A stretch of 64,000 nt of DNA, taken from the NCBI GenBank assembly GCA_947175325.1, contig CAMWME010000001.1, positions 62,001 to 126,000 of the forward strand, in the 5' to 3' direction. The translations under genes were made by a program, and so were the position numbers. Numbering within the stretch: position 1 is the stretch's first letter; each line of letters opens with the position of its first letter. The notes under the pieces are model-generated. The model searched no databases. It was given only the letters and a program-made list of their open reading frames with translations, and was not told where the DNA came from. The stretch comes from an uncultured Clostridia bacterium (GTDB lineage Bacteria; Bacillota; Clostridia; Christensenellales; Borkfalkiaceae). Below, piece by piece: positions 18,723 to 26,780 of this stretch.

Positions 18723-20099
18723 ATGGATAAAATCAGCTTATTACAGAAGCGAAAAAAACAACTTCTTGACGCGGGTAAAGCTATACGCGCGGATATTAAT
18801 TCACTTATTGATGAGGATAGTTTCGTTGAACTTTCGTCTTTCTCATTCTCTAAGAATGAGTTTTACGGTGAAACCGCCGAAGGCGAGGGCGTCGTAACCG
18901 GTTTTGCGACGATTTGCGACTATCCTTTTTATATTGTCGCACAGAATGCGGCAGTACTTTCCGGTGGAGTCAGCAAAGCTAACTGCGCTAAAATAGAAAA
19001 GTGTTTAAATCAAGCTGAAAAAACCTCAACGCCCGTTATATGGATTTTGTCTTCACTCGGCGTTCAGATAGGCGAAGGTGTAAGCGTTTTGGAAGGGCTT
19101 GCAAGCCTTATTTTGAAGGCTTCTCAAATGAAGGGAAGTATTCCCCAATACCTCATAGTGAACGGGGAAGTTTACGGTCAGATTTCACTTCTTGCGGGAA
19201 TTTGCGATTTCACTTATTTCATTGATAAGAAAAGTGCGCTTTGCCCCAACAGTCCCTTGGTTTTATCCGCAAAAGCGGGGGAAAACCTTTCAAAATTCAC
19301 CGTAGGCGGCTCTGCGGGGTTAAATAACGCCCAACTTGCAACCTTCACCGTAAAGAATTTTGATGAAATAAAGAAGTCGATTGTCGAAATAAACGAGCTT
19401 ATTTCAAAGCCCTTAATTAATAGCGACGAACTTAACGCGAGTCTTCCCGCACTTGACAAGAAGGCGGACGCCAAGTCTTTGCGCGCGATATTTGATAAAT
19501 CAACTGCAATAGAGCTTGGCGCAACGTATTGCCCCGAAGTTAAATGTTATCTTGCAAGGGTGGGCGGGATTGCCGTTGCAGCAGTTATCTTCGACGGTGC
19601 GGACGGAGTTGAACTTACCGCACAGAACGTAAGAAAGCTTAAAGATTTTGCTGAATTCGCTTGTTGTTACGGGTTGCCCTACGTTACGTTCGTCAACACT
19701 CTCGGCGTAAAAGGCGACCTTGCAACTAATAACAGCCTCGTTTTAAAAGAGCTTGGCGAGTACGTTTCCATTTTAGACTGCATCGACGCGGCTAAAATCT
19801 CAGTGGTTTACGGAAAAGCGATAGGCTTGGGTTACACCGTATTTGCGGCAAAATCAATGGGTTACGATTGTAGCTACGCCTTTGCAAACGCGAAAATTGC
19901 GCTTTTTGACAGCGTTCAAGGTGCGGAAATTGAATTTTCAAGCGAGAAAAACGTTGATAGTGCAAAGCTCGCAACGAAGTACGCCGACGAAAATTCCGAC
20001 CCCGTAAACGCTGCACAAGGCGGATATATTGATAACATTATTCAACCGTCGTTTGTAAAACAGTATCTTACGGCGTCTTTGCAAATGCTTTTGAAGTGA
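18723..20099 (+). CDS. Divergent acyl-CoA carboxyltransferase (12S/MmdA-like)
   Basis: 458 residues with the two tandem crotonase-like halves of the carboxyltransferase family. The N-terminus DSFVELSSFSFSK ... GEGVVTGFATICDYPFYIVAQNAAVLSGGVSKANCAKI is recognisable. The usual oxyanion-hole glycines are altered: GGARIQEG reads SLGVQIGEG, and GPCAGGA-xYSPA reads NGEVYGQISLLAG. It is also about 50 residues shorter than typical MmdA. It may be a carboxyltransferase with an altered substrate or a structural subunit. It opens a cluster with gamma, biotin carrier, beta and OadA-type subunits. Confidence 0.8.
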   Translation: MDKISLLQKRKKQLLDAGKAIRADINSLIDEDSFVELSSFSFSKNEFYGETAEGEGVVTGFATICDYPFYIVAQNAAVLSGGVSKANCAKIEKCLNQAEKTSTPVIWILSSLGVQIGEGVSVLEGLASLILKASQMKGSIPQYLIVNGEVYGQISLLAGICDFTYFIDKKSALCPNSPLVLSAKAGENLSKFTVGGSAGLNNAQLATFTVKNFDEIKKSIVEINELISKPLINSDELNASLPALDKKADAKSLRAIFDKSTAIELGATYCPEVKCYLARVGGIAVAAVIFDGADGVELTAQNVRKLKDFAEFACCYGLPYVTFVNTLGVKGDLATNNSLVLKELGEYVSILDCIDAAKISVVYGKAIGLGYTVFAAKSMGYDCSYAFANAKIALFDSVQGAEIEFSSEKNVDSAKLATKYADENSDPVNAAQGGYIDNIIQPSFVKQYLTASLQMLLK

Positions 20100-20106
20100 G
20101 GGAAAT

Positions 20107-20487
20107 ATGCTGAATTTTCTTTTAGATATACTGCCGCAAAAGCCCGACGGGTCGTTTGACGGCAACTATTATTTTTCCGATAGATTCGGCGAACCCGCCA
20201 TTTATGCGTTAATCGGTTTTTTGATTGTATTCATAGGCATCGTCCTTATTATCGCGATAATTTGGCTAATCGGGCTTTTAATGCGGAAAACGAACAATCT
20301 TGCTTTCTTAACCAATATCGGCAAGACGAAAAAGAAGAAGGAAGATGTTTCTTCAAGTGAAGCCGTTGCCGATTCGGACGAGGTGCCTAACGAGGTAAAA
20401 GCGGCAATAATTGCGGCGATAATGGCTTATTACAGCGAAGAAAAGCCCAAATGCGAATTTAAAGTTAAGAGAATTAAGAGGTTATAA
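20107..20487 (+). CDS. Decarboxylase Na+ pump gamma-like subunit (OadG family)
   Basis: 126 residues: a short extracytoplasmic N-terminus, one strong membrane helix (about residues 33-60, ALIGFLIVFIGIVLIIAIIWLIGLLM), then a charged cytoplasmic tail with KKKKE and acidic stretches and a C-terminal helix (VKAAIIAAIMAYY). This matches gamma subunits, which hold the carboxyltransferase and biotin carrier on the membrane beta subunit. Primary sequence conservation in the family is low, so its position in the cluster carries much of the assignment. Confidence 0.78.
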   Translation: MLNFLLDILPQKPDGSFDGNYYFSDRFGEPAIYALIGFLIVFIGIVLIIAIIWLIGLLMRKTNNLAFLTNIGKTKKKKEDVSSSEAVADSDEVPNEVKAAIIAAIMAYYSEEKPKCEFKVKRIKRL

Positions 20488-20499
20488 GGAGTTAAATAT

Positions 20500-20856
20500 A
20501 TGCGTAATTTTGTTGTTACTATTGACGGTAAAACTTATTCCGTAGGCGTTGAAGAAGTAGGTGAAAGCGTAGGAGAAGTATCTATTGCTCCCGCACAAGT
20601 CGTAACGGAAGCACCTAAGCCCGTAAAGGCTACTGCACCCGCAAGCGGCACCAAAGTGTTGTCGCCTTTCCCCGGACTTATAAAAAACGTTCTCGTTTCC
20701 GATGGGGCAACGGTTAAAAAGGACCAGCCCATAATCGTTTTGGAAGCTATGAAAATGGATAACGAAATTACTGCTCCTTGCGACGGAAAAGTTACGATAA
20801 GCGTCGTTAAGGGTGCTAACGTAGAAACTAACGCTCTACTTGCCGTTATCGGTTGA
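20500..20856 (+). CDS. Biotin carboxyl carrier protein of the decarboxylase
   Basis: 118 residues. A short N-terminal part (RNFVVTIDGKTYSVGVEEV) is followed by a Pro/Ala linker (about residues 30-50) and a biotinyl domain with LEAMKMDNEI; Lys85 is the biotinylation site. It carries the carboxyl group between carboxyltransferase and the beta subunit. The Shine-Dalgarno AAGGAG lies upstream, and the beta-subunit gene starts 11 bases after its stop. Confidence 0.95.
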   Translation: MRNFVVTIDGKTYSVGVEEVGESVGEVSIAPAQVVTEAPKPVKATAPASGTKVLSPFPGLIKNVLVSDGATVKKDQPIIVLEAMKMDNEITAPCDGKVTISVVKGANVETNALLAVIG

Positions 20857-20866
20857 CGGAGGGAAT

Positions 20867-22375
20867 ATGCTGCAAAGTGGAATAGACTTTGGCAATATAT
20901 TCGGAAGTCTGTATGAAAGTATGGGTTTTGTCCAAGGTAATTGGCAAAACTACGTAATGCTTTTAATTTCTTTCATACTGATGTACCTTGCCGTAGTCAA
21001 AAAATTTGAGCCGATGCTCTTATTGCCGATAGCCTTCGGTATGTTTTTAATAAATATCCCCGGCGCAGAGGCTGTTTTGTGGGGTAAATATAAAACGCCC
21101 GCAGAGTTAACTTTGGGAGTTACGGGTTCAGTTGAAAACGTTGGCGTTTACTCGCTTATAGGTTCTTCGGAACAGATATTCATAAGAGCCGATTATCTTT
21201 CCGTAAATGCTGATAATATAACTTATTTTGCGTCATTTGAAAATTTGCAAAACGGAATTTCGGCAACGATGTCGACAGACCAATTTAACATGCTTTATTC
21301 GTTTAGTGGTTATATTCAAGGCACGGTTGTTGACGGAGTTACACAGTTTACAAATAGCGCCATTGTAATTGACCACGCATACGAGGCCGTTTCAGATAGA
21401 GGACTTTTGTGGTATTTGTATTTCGGCGTAGATAAGGTTATTTACCCGCCGCTCATTTTCCTCGGAATAGGTGCGATGACGGACTTCGGACCGCTGATTG
21501 CAAACCCCAAGAGTATGCTTATCGGTGCGGGCGCACAGCTTGGTATTTTCGTTGCTTTTATTCTTGCGTCCATGCTCGGTTTATCCGTTGCGGCGGCGGC
21601 TTCGATTGCTATTATAGGCGGGGCAGACGGACCTACGGCAATAATGGTTACTTCCAAGCTTGCATCGGACTACGTGCCCACGATAGCTATTGCGGCTTAT
21701 TCGTATATGGCGCTTATACCGATTATTCAAAAACCGTTAATGCGCGCTTTGACTACGAAAAAGGAGAGGGCTATAAGAATGAAGCCTCTCCGCCAGGTCA
21801 GCAAAATAGAAAAAATTCTTTTCCCTATAATAGTTACGCTTGTCGTAGGCATAATTCTTCCCGACAGTATCGCGCTTTTGGGAATGTTAATGCTCGGCAA
21901 CTTGTTTAAAGAATCGGGCGTTGTTGACAGACTTTCAACGCAAGCGCAGAACGGGCTTATGAACACCATAACCATTTTCCTCGGTATCGCCGTTGGAAGC
22001 AAGGCAAAGGGTGAAATTTTCCTCAGTATCGAAACTCTTGAAATTATAGGTATAGGACTTCTTGCATTCGTAATCGGCACCATCGGCGGTTTGCTTGTTG
22101 CTAAAATTATGTGCAAGGTCACTAAGGGTCAGATTAACCCGCTTATAGGTTCTGCGGGTGTGTCTGCCGTGCCGATGGCTGCAAGAATTTCAGAGGACGT
22201 AGGGCGGGAGTACGACCCGCAAAACCACTTACTTATGCACGCTATGGGGCCCAACGTCGCCGGCGTAATCGGCTCGGCAATAGCTGCGGGCGTGTTGCTT
22301 GCATGCTTTGGCGGATTTGTTGACGGCACGGCTACACAAGCAGTTGCCACCGCATTAAACACTGTAATGGCATAA
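20867..22375 (+). CDS. Na+-translocating decarboxylase beta subunit (OadB/MmdB/GcdB)
   Basis: 502 residues; ATG 20867 is chosen because GGAGGG lies 4 bases upstream. It decarboxylates carboxybiotin and pumps Na+ outwards. Signatures include PPLIFLGIGAMTDFGPLIANPKS, the Na+-site region IIGGADGPTAIMVTSKLA, GNLFKESGVVDRL and the C-terminal ISEDVGREYDPQNHLLMHAMGPNVAG. About ten membrane segments are present. Residues about 66-178 form an extra hydrophilic stretch between the first helices and the GLLWYLYFGV helix, where canonical subunits have a short loop. Confidence 0.94.
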   Translation: MLQSGIDFGNIFGSLYESMGFVQGNWQNYVMLLISFILMYLAVVKKFEPMLLLPIAFGMFLINIPGAEAVLWGKYKTPAELTLGVTGSVENVGVYSLIGSSEQIFIRADYLSVNADNITYFASFENLQNGISATMSTDQFNMLYSFSGYIQGTVVDGVTQFTNSAIVIDHAYEAVSDRGLLWYLYFGVDKVIYPPLIFLGIGAMTDFGPLIANPKSMLIGAGAQLGIFVAFILASMLGLSVAAAASIAIIGGADGPTAIMVTSKLASDYVPTIAIAAYSYMALIPIIQKPLMRALTTKKERAIRMKPLRQVSKIEKILFPIIVTLVVGIILPDSIALLGMLMLGNLFKESGVVDRLSTQAQNGLMNTITIFLGIAVGSKAKGEIFLSIETLEIIGIGLLAFVIGTIGGLLVAKIMCKVTKGQINPLIGSAGVSAVPMAARISEDVGREYDPQNHLLMHAMGPNVAGVIGSAIAAGVLLACFGGFVDGTATQAVATALNTVMA

Positions 22376-22384
22376 AGGTGAATT

Positions 22385-23812
22385 ATGAAAGGTAAAAAAG
22401 TTTTAATAACCGATACTATCTTGCGCGACGCGCACCAGTCACATGCGGCTACCCGTATGAGATTTGACGAAATGGAGCCGATGCTTCCGCTTTTGGACGA
22501 TATAGGCTACTATTCGCTTGAGGCGTGGGGCGGCGCAACCTTTGACAGCTGTTTAAGGTTCTTGAACGAAGACCCTTGGGATAGGCTGAGAAACCTCAAA
22601 AAATACTTAAAAAAGACGCCGATTCAGATGCTTCTTCGCGGGCAGAACCTTTTAGGTTACCGTCATTACGCGGACGACGTGGTTGAAAAATTCATTGAAA
22701 AATCAATTGAAAACGGTATTGGCGTAGTCAGACTTTTCGACGCGCTGAACGACCCGCGCAACCTTGAAGCAAGCGTAAACGCCATAAAAAAGTACGGTAA
22801 AGGCGGCAAATGTGTTTGCGAATGTGCAATTTCTTATACCACAAGCCCCGTGCATACTACCGAATATTTCGTTAAGCTTGCAAAGCAGTTTGAAGATATG
22901 GGTGCCGACAATATCTGTATCAAAGATATGGCGAACCTTTTATTGCCGTTTACTGCTTACGAGCTTGTGAAAGAGCTTAAAAGCGAGCTTCGCCCCGAAA
23001 CGAAAGTGCACTTGCATACTCACAACACGACGGGCACTGGCGATATGATTTACCTTATGGCAATTCAAGCTGGAGTTGACATCGTTGACTGCGCGCTTTC
23101 GCCACTTGGAAACGGTACTTCAAACCCCGCAACCGAACCGCTTATTGCGACCCTTAAAGGTACTGGGTACGATACGGGTATAGAAATTGAAAAACTTCTT
23201 CCCGCCGTAACTCATTTCAATAACGTTGCGGCAAGGCTTGAAAAAGACGGCTTCCTTAACCCCAAAGTAAGGCGCGTGGACATAAATACGCTTTTGTATC
23301 AAGTTCCCGGTGGTATGCTTTCAAACCTTATGAATCAGCTTAAACAAGCGGGCAAAGAGGAAAAGTTAACGGAATGTCTTGCAGAAGTTCCCAAAGTAAG
23401 AAAAGACTGCGGTTATCCGCCGCTTGTAACTCCTTCAAGCCAAATCGTCGGAACTCAAGCAGTTTGGAACGTGCTTTTGGGCAGATACAAAACTATAACT
23501 GCACAGTTTAAAGATTTAATGTTAGGCAAATACGGCGCAGTTTTGGGTGAAAAGAACCCCGAAGTGGTCAAAACGTGCCAAAAAGACGGTGAAAAGATTA
23601 TAACTTGCCGCCCCGCAGACTTAATTGAAAACGAAATGCAGACGCTGACACAAAAGGTAAAGGAAGACGGATTCTACAAACAAGAGGAAGACGTTCTTTC
23701 GTACGCGCTGTTCCCCGAGGTTGCAACCAACTTCTTTAAATGGCGTAAGGCAAAAGATACCGGAGTTGACAGCGATTTAGCGGCAAACCCCAACAAAGTT
23801 TATCCCGTATAA
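22385..23812 (+). CDS. oadA: Oxaloacetate decarboxylase / pyruvate carboxyltransferase alpha subunit
   Basis: 475 residues with no C-terminal biotinyl domain; the carrier is encoded separately. The TIM barrel starts TDTILRDAHQSHAATRM (metal-binding Asp and catalytic Gln/Ser region), contains CIKDMANLL (the carbamylated Lys) and HLHTHNTTGTGDM (two metal His), followed by the conserved C-terminal domain (VPGGMLSNLMNQLKQ, PPLVTPSSQIVGTQA). It moves the carboxyl group from oxaloacetate to biotin. Last gene of the cluster. Confidence 0.94.
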   Translation: MKGKKVLITDTILRDAHQSHAATRMRFDEMEPMLPLLDDIGYYSLEAWGGATFDSCLRFLNEDPWDRLRNLKKYLKKTPIQMLLRGQNLLGYRHYADDVVEKFIEKSIENGIGVVRLFDALNDPRNLEASVNAIKKYGKGGKCVCECAISYTTSPVHTTEYFVKLAKQFEDMGADNICIKDMANLLLPFTAYELVKELKSELRPETKVHLHTHNTTGTGDMIYLMAIQAGVDIVDCALSPLGNGTSNPATEPLIATLKGTGYDTGIEIEKLLPAVTHFNNVAARLEKDGFLNPKVRRVDINTLLYQVPGGMLSNLMNQLKQAGKEEKLTECLAEVPKVRKDCGYPPLVTPSSQIVGTQAVWNVLLGRYKTITAQFKDLMLGKYGAVLGEKNPEVVKTCQKDGEKIITCRPADLIENEMQTLTQKVKEDGFYKQEEDVLSYALFPEVATNFFKWRKAKDTGVDSDLAANPNKVYPV

Positions 23813-23856
23813 AATTTAAAGCGGCGTGGACTGTGTTCACGCCGTAAGGTTTATCT

Positions 23857-25083
23857 ATGAGTGAAGTTGCTGTTATCGGAGCGGGCGCTGCCGGACTTAT
23901 TGCCGCGTATTTCGCCGCAAAGAACGGAAATAAAGTAACCGTATTCGAAAAAAACGAAAAAAGCGGTAAAAAAATTTATATAACGGGTAAGGGAAGATGT
24001 AACGTTACGCACGATTGCACGCCCGAGGAGTTCCTTGAAAACGTAGTGTCTAACCCTAAATTTATGACGGGCGCTATCTATTCGTTTTCGCCTTCAAAGT
24101 GCGTACAGTTTTTCGAGGACGGCGGTTTAAAGCTGAAGCTTGAGCGTGGGGCAAGGTTTTTCCCCGTAACCGACAAGGCAAGCGACGTTACACGCTGCCT
24201 TGAAAATTATTGCAAAAATGCCGGTGTAACCTTCAAATTTAACGAAAAAGTGCTTAAAATTGGTATTTTGCACAGTACTATGTCAGACATAACTACAACA
24301 AACGGCAGTTATAAGTTTGATAAAGTTATCGTTTGTACGGGCGGATTAAGTTATCCGTCGACCGGTTCTACGGGTGACGGTTATGAGTTCGCAAAAGATG
24401 CTGGGCACAAGATAATTCCTTTAAAGCAAGGCTTGTGCGGTTTAAATTTAAAGGGAGACTTTTATAAGCCTTTGCAAGGGTTAACCTTAAAAAACGTCAA
24501 TTTATCCGTTTTTAATGGTGAAAAGCTTATTAAAAGTTTCTTCGGTGAAATGCTTTTTACGCATTTCGGAATATCTGGACCAATCGTTTTATCTTCTTCA
24601 AGCCTTATAAATAGGTTAGATTTAAAGCAAATTAGACTTGTTTTGGACTTAAAACCCGCGTTAAGCGATGAGCAGCTTGATAAGAGGCTTTTAAGGGACT
24701 TTGAGACTTACAAAAATAAATCAATTTCAAACTGTTTGAAAGAGTTGTTGCCCGTTGCGCTTATTCCCGAAGTATTGAAAAGAAGTGGAATTAAACCCGA
24801 AATTCAAGTAAATTCGGTAACTAAAGCGCAAAGATTAAGTTTATTGACATCTGTCAAAAATTTTGATATGATTGTGGCGTCTTTGAGGGACTTTTCAGAG
24901 GCAATAATTACTTGCGGAGGCGTTGACGTTAAGGAAATCAACCCCAAAACAATGGAAAGTAAACTAATAAGAGGGCTGTATTTTTGCGGTGAAGTGCTTG
25001 ATTTGGATGCATTCACGGGCGGATTTAACCTTCAAATAGCCTTTTCAACTGGCTACGCGGCGGGAAACAGTATAAAGGATTAA
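23857..25083 (+). CDS. HI0933-type NAD(P)/FAD-dependent oxidoreductase
   Basis: 408 residues of the HI0933 (YhiN) flavoprotein family. It has the dinucleotide fold VIGAGAAGLIAAYFAAKNGNKVTVFEKN, GKKIYITGKGRCNVTH, CTGGLSYPSTGSTGDGYEFA and the C-terminal CGGVDVKEINPKTMESKLIRGLYFCGEVLDLDAFTGGFNLQ. Its biochemical role is unknown in most bacteria, although the gene is commonly found next to cmk, plsC and ispH in Clostridia. Residues 140-145 (STMSDI), in a variable strand before NGSYKFDKVIVCTGG, are encoded by an exact copy of the dispersed palindrome. Confidence 0.93.
   Translation: MSEVAVIGAGAAGLIAAYFAAKNGNKVTVFEKNEKSGKKIYITGKGRCNVTHDCTPEEFLENVVSNPKFMTGAIYSFSPSKCVQFFEDGGLKLKLERGARFFPVTDKASDVTRCLENYCKNAGVTFKFNEKVLKIGILHSTMSDITTTNGSYKFDKVIVCTGGLSYPSTGSTGDGYEFAKDAGHKIIPLKQGLCGLNLKGDFYKPLQGLTLKNVNLSVFNGEKLIKSFFGEMLFTHFGISGPIVLSSSSLINRLDLKQIRLVLDLKPALSDEQLDKRLLRDFETYKNKSISNCLKELLPVALIPEVLKRSGIKPEIQVNSVTKAQRLSLLTSVKNFDMIVASLRDFSEAIITCGGVDVKEINPKTMESKLIRGLYFCGEVLDLDAFTGGFNLQIAFSTGYAAGNSIKD
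24274..24292 (+). repeat. Dispersed 19-bp palindromic repeat, copy in HI0933-type gene
   Basis: Exact consensus AGTACTATGTCAGACATAA in sense orientation, read in frame 1 as STMSDI (residues 140-145). The upstream flank TTTTGCAC resembles that of the intergenic copy at 16198. Confidence 0.9.
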
Positions 25084-25086
25084 CGT

Positions 25087-26094
25087 ATGAAAGCAATTAG
25101 AGGTGCAACAACTGTAAATAGCGACAGCGCGGAAGAAATAAAGGAAAGCGTTAAAGAGCTTTTGACTGAGATTAAAACTCAAAACGCACTTAACCCCGAT
25201 GAAATCGTTTGCGTTACGTTTTCTAACACGAGCGATTTGCACTCGTTTTATCCGGCAAAAGCCGCAAGAGAGGCGGGTTTTTATTCCGCGCCTTTGTTTT
25301 CGGCACTTGAACCAGAAATTGACGGTGCTTTAAAAAAATGTATAAGGGTGATGATTTTGACGGAAAGCAACGAGCAGCCTAAGCACGTATATTTAAGGGG
25401 TGCCGCCGGATTGAGGCGTGACTTGACTAATATTATAAATATAGCGCTTGACGGCCCCGCGGGTAGTGGAAAGAGCACGGTTTCGAAATTAATAGCAAAA
25501 AAACTTAATATTCTGTGTCTCGATACGGGCGCAATGTACCGAGCTTGTGCATTGAAATGCGTTCAGTCTAAGATTCCCGTAACGGACGAAAAGTCGGTAA
25601 ATGAAATAATTTCAGTAATAGATATTACTGTTAAGCACGAAAACGGCGTACAACACACGTATCTTGACGGCAAGGACGTTTCGGAAGATATAAGAAAACC
25701 CGAAATTTCAATGCTTGCTTCAACCGTATCTGCGTTGGGGTGTGTCCGTACCAAGATGGTTCAGCTTCAAAGAGAAATTGCAAAGCAAACTTCTTGTATA
25801 GTTGACGGCAGAGATATCGGTACTAATGTTCTTCCGAACGCGCCGTTTAAGTTCTTCTTGACGGCAAGTCCCGAAGTCCGTGCAAAGCGCCGTGCCGATG
25901 AGAACTTGCAAAAAGGTTTTAAGTCTTCTTATGAAGAGGTTCTTGCCGACGTAATAAAAAGGGACGAGCAAGACGCTTCGAGAAAAATTGCGCCTTTAAA
26001 GCAAGCCGACGACGCGATTTTAGTTGATTCTTCTAAGATGTCGATAGAACAAGTAGTTGACTTTATTATAAATAAAATTCAGGAAAAAGTGTAA
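25087..26094 (+). CDS. Fusion of AroH-type chorismate mutase and CMP kinase
   Basis: 335 residues in two domains. Residues 1-113 match the AroH (monofunctional, B. subtilis-type) chorismate mutase: MKAIRGATTV, EELL-like TEIKTQN, FSNTSDLHSFYPAKAARE and the terminal HVYLRGAAGLRRDL. Residues 118-335 are cytidylate kinase: LDGPAGSGKST (P-loop, about 123-131), LDTGAMYRACALKC, IVDGRDIGTNVLPNAPFKFFLTASPEVRAKRR and RDEQDASRKIAPLKQADDA. It should convert chorismate to prephenate and phosphorylate (d)CMP. No internal stop or frameshift separates the domains. It overlaps plsC by one base. Confidence 0.92.
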   Translation: MKAIRGATTVNSDSAEEIKESVKELLTEIKTQNALNPDEIVCVTFSNTSDLHSFYPAKAAREAGFYSAPLFSALEPEIDGALKKCIRVMILTESNEQPKHVYLRGAAGLRRDLTNIINIALDGPAGSGKSTVSKLIAKKLNILCLDTGAMYRACALKCVQSKIPVTDEKSVNEIISVIDITVKHENGVQHTYLDGKDVSEDIRKPEISMLASTVSALGCVRTKMVQLQREIAKQTSCIVDGRDIGTNVLPNAPFKFFLTASPEVRAKRRADENLQKGFKSSYEEVLADVIKRDEQDASRKIAPLKQADDAILVDSSKMSIEQVVDFIINKIQEKV

Positions 26095-26780
26095 TGACGG
26101 AAGAAATTACCCAAGCACCCGCGGATAATGCAAAAAAGAAACTGACCAAGTATGAAAAGTGGTTCAGATTTTTGCATCGCGCACAACGATTCTTGGGATT
26201 GGGAATGATACCCATAAAAAAATACGGTTGTACTGAGAAGTTTAACGACCGCTCATATATTATCGTTGCAAATCATAGAAGTATTTGGGACGTCGTCGTT
26301 GCTATTATGCCGACGGATAAGCCCGTTCACTTCATGGCCAAAAAAGAAATTTTTGAGAATGGAATAGGCAAGTGGTTTACGAGTAAGTGCGAATGTATTC
26401 CCGTCAGTCGTGACGGGTCCGACGTGCGTGCACTTATGCAAGCGATGAAGTATTTGAAAGAAGGTTCAATCGTCTGCATATTCCCCGAAGGGACGAGGAA
26501 TAAGACCGAAGACGTATTTTTGCCGTTTAAAAGCGGTGCAGCGGCCCTCTCTATAAAAACCAAAACGCCCATAATCCCCGTCGTACAATTAAAGAAGATA
26601 AAGCTTTTCAGAAAATCAAAAGTTTATTTCGGAGAGCCTTTCGAGCTGACGGAGTTTTACGATAAAAAGCTTACGCAACAAGATATTGAAAAGGCGGACG
26701 AAGTGCTTTTTAAAAAATTTGTTGATTATTACAACGAGCTAACCGAATTGACGGCAAAGAAGAATAAGAAGAAAAAATAA
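26094..26780 (+). CDS. plsC: 1-acylglycerol-3-phosphate acyltransferase (PlsC family)
   Basis: 228 residues. It has the HX4D acyltransferase motif in ANHRSIWDVV, the substrate-binding FPEGTRNK and a later IIPVVQL block. It makes phosphatidic acid from lysophosphatidate at the membrane. The N-terminus lacks a strong TM segment but has an amphipathic, basic stretch (KWFRFLHRAQRF). It is coupled by one-base overlaps with both neighbours. Confidence 0.92.
   Translation: MTEEITQAPADNAKKKLTKYEKWFRFLHRAQRFLGLGMIPIKKYGCTEKFNDRSYIIVANHRSIWDVVVAIMPTDKPVHFMAKKEIFENGIGKWFTSKCECIPVSRDGSDVRALMQAMKYLKEGSIVCIFPEGTRNKTEDVFLPFKSGAAALSIKTKTPIIPVVQLKKIKLFRKSKVYFGEPFELTEFYDKKLTQQDIEKADEVLFKKFVDYYNELTELTAKKNKKKK

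Noticed and set aside
23822-23843. Hairpin GGCGTG-GACTGTGTT-CACGCC between oadA and the HI0933-type gene
   Set aside because: No T-run follows on either strand, so I do not call it a terminator; it may be a weak processing or pausing structure.
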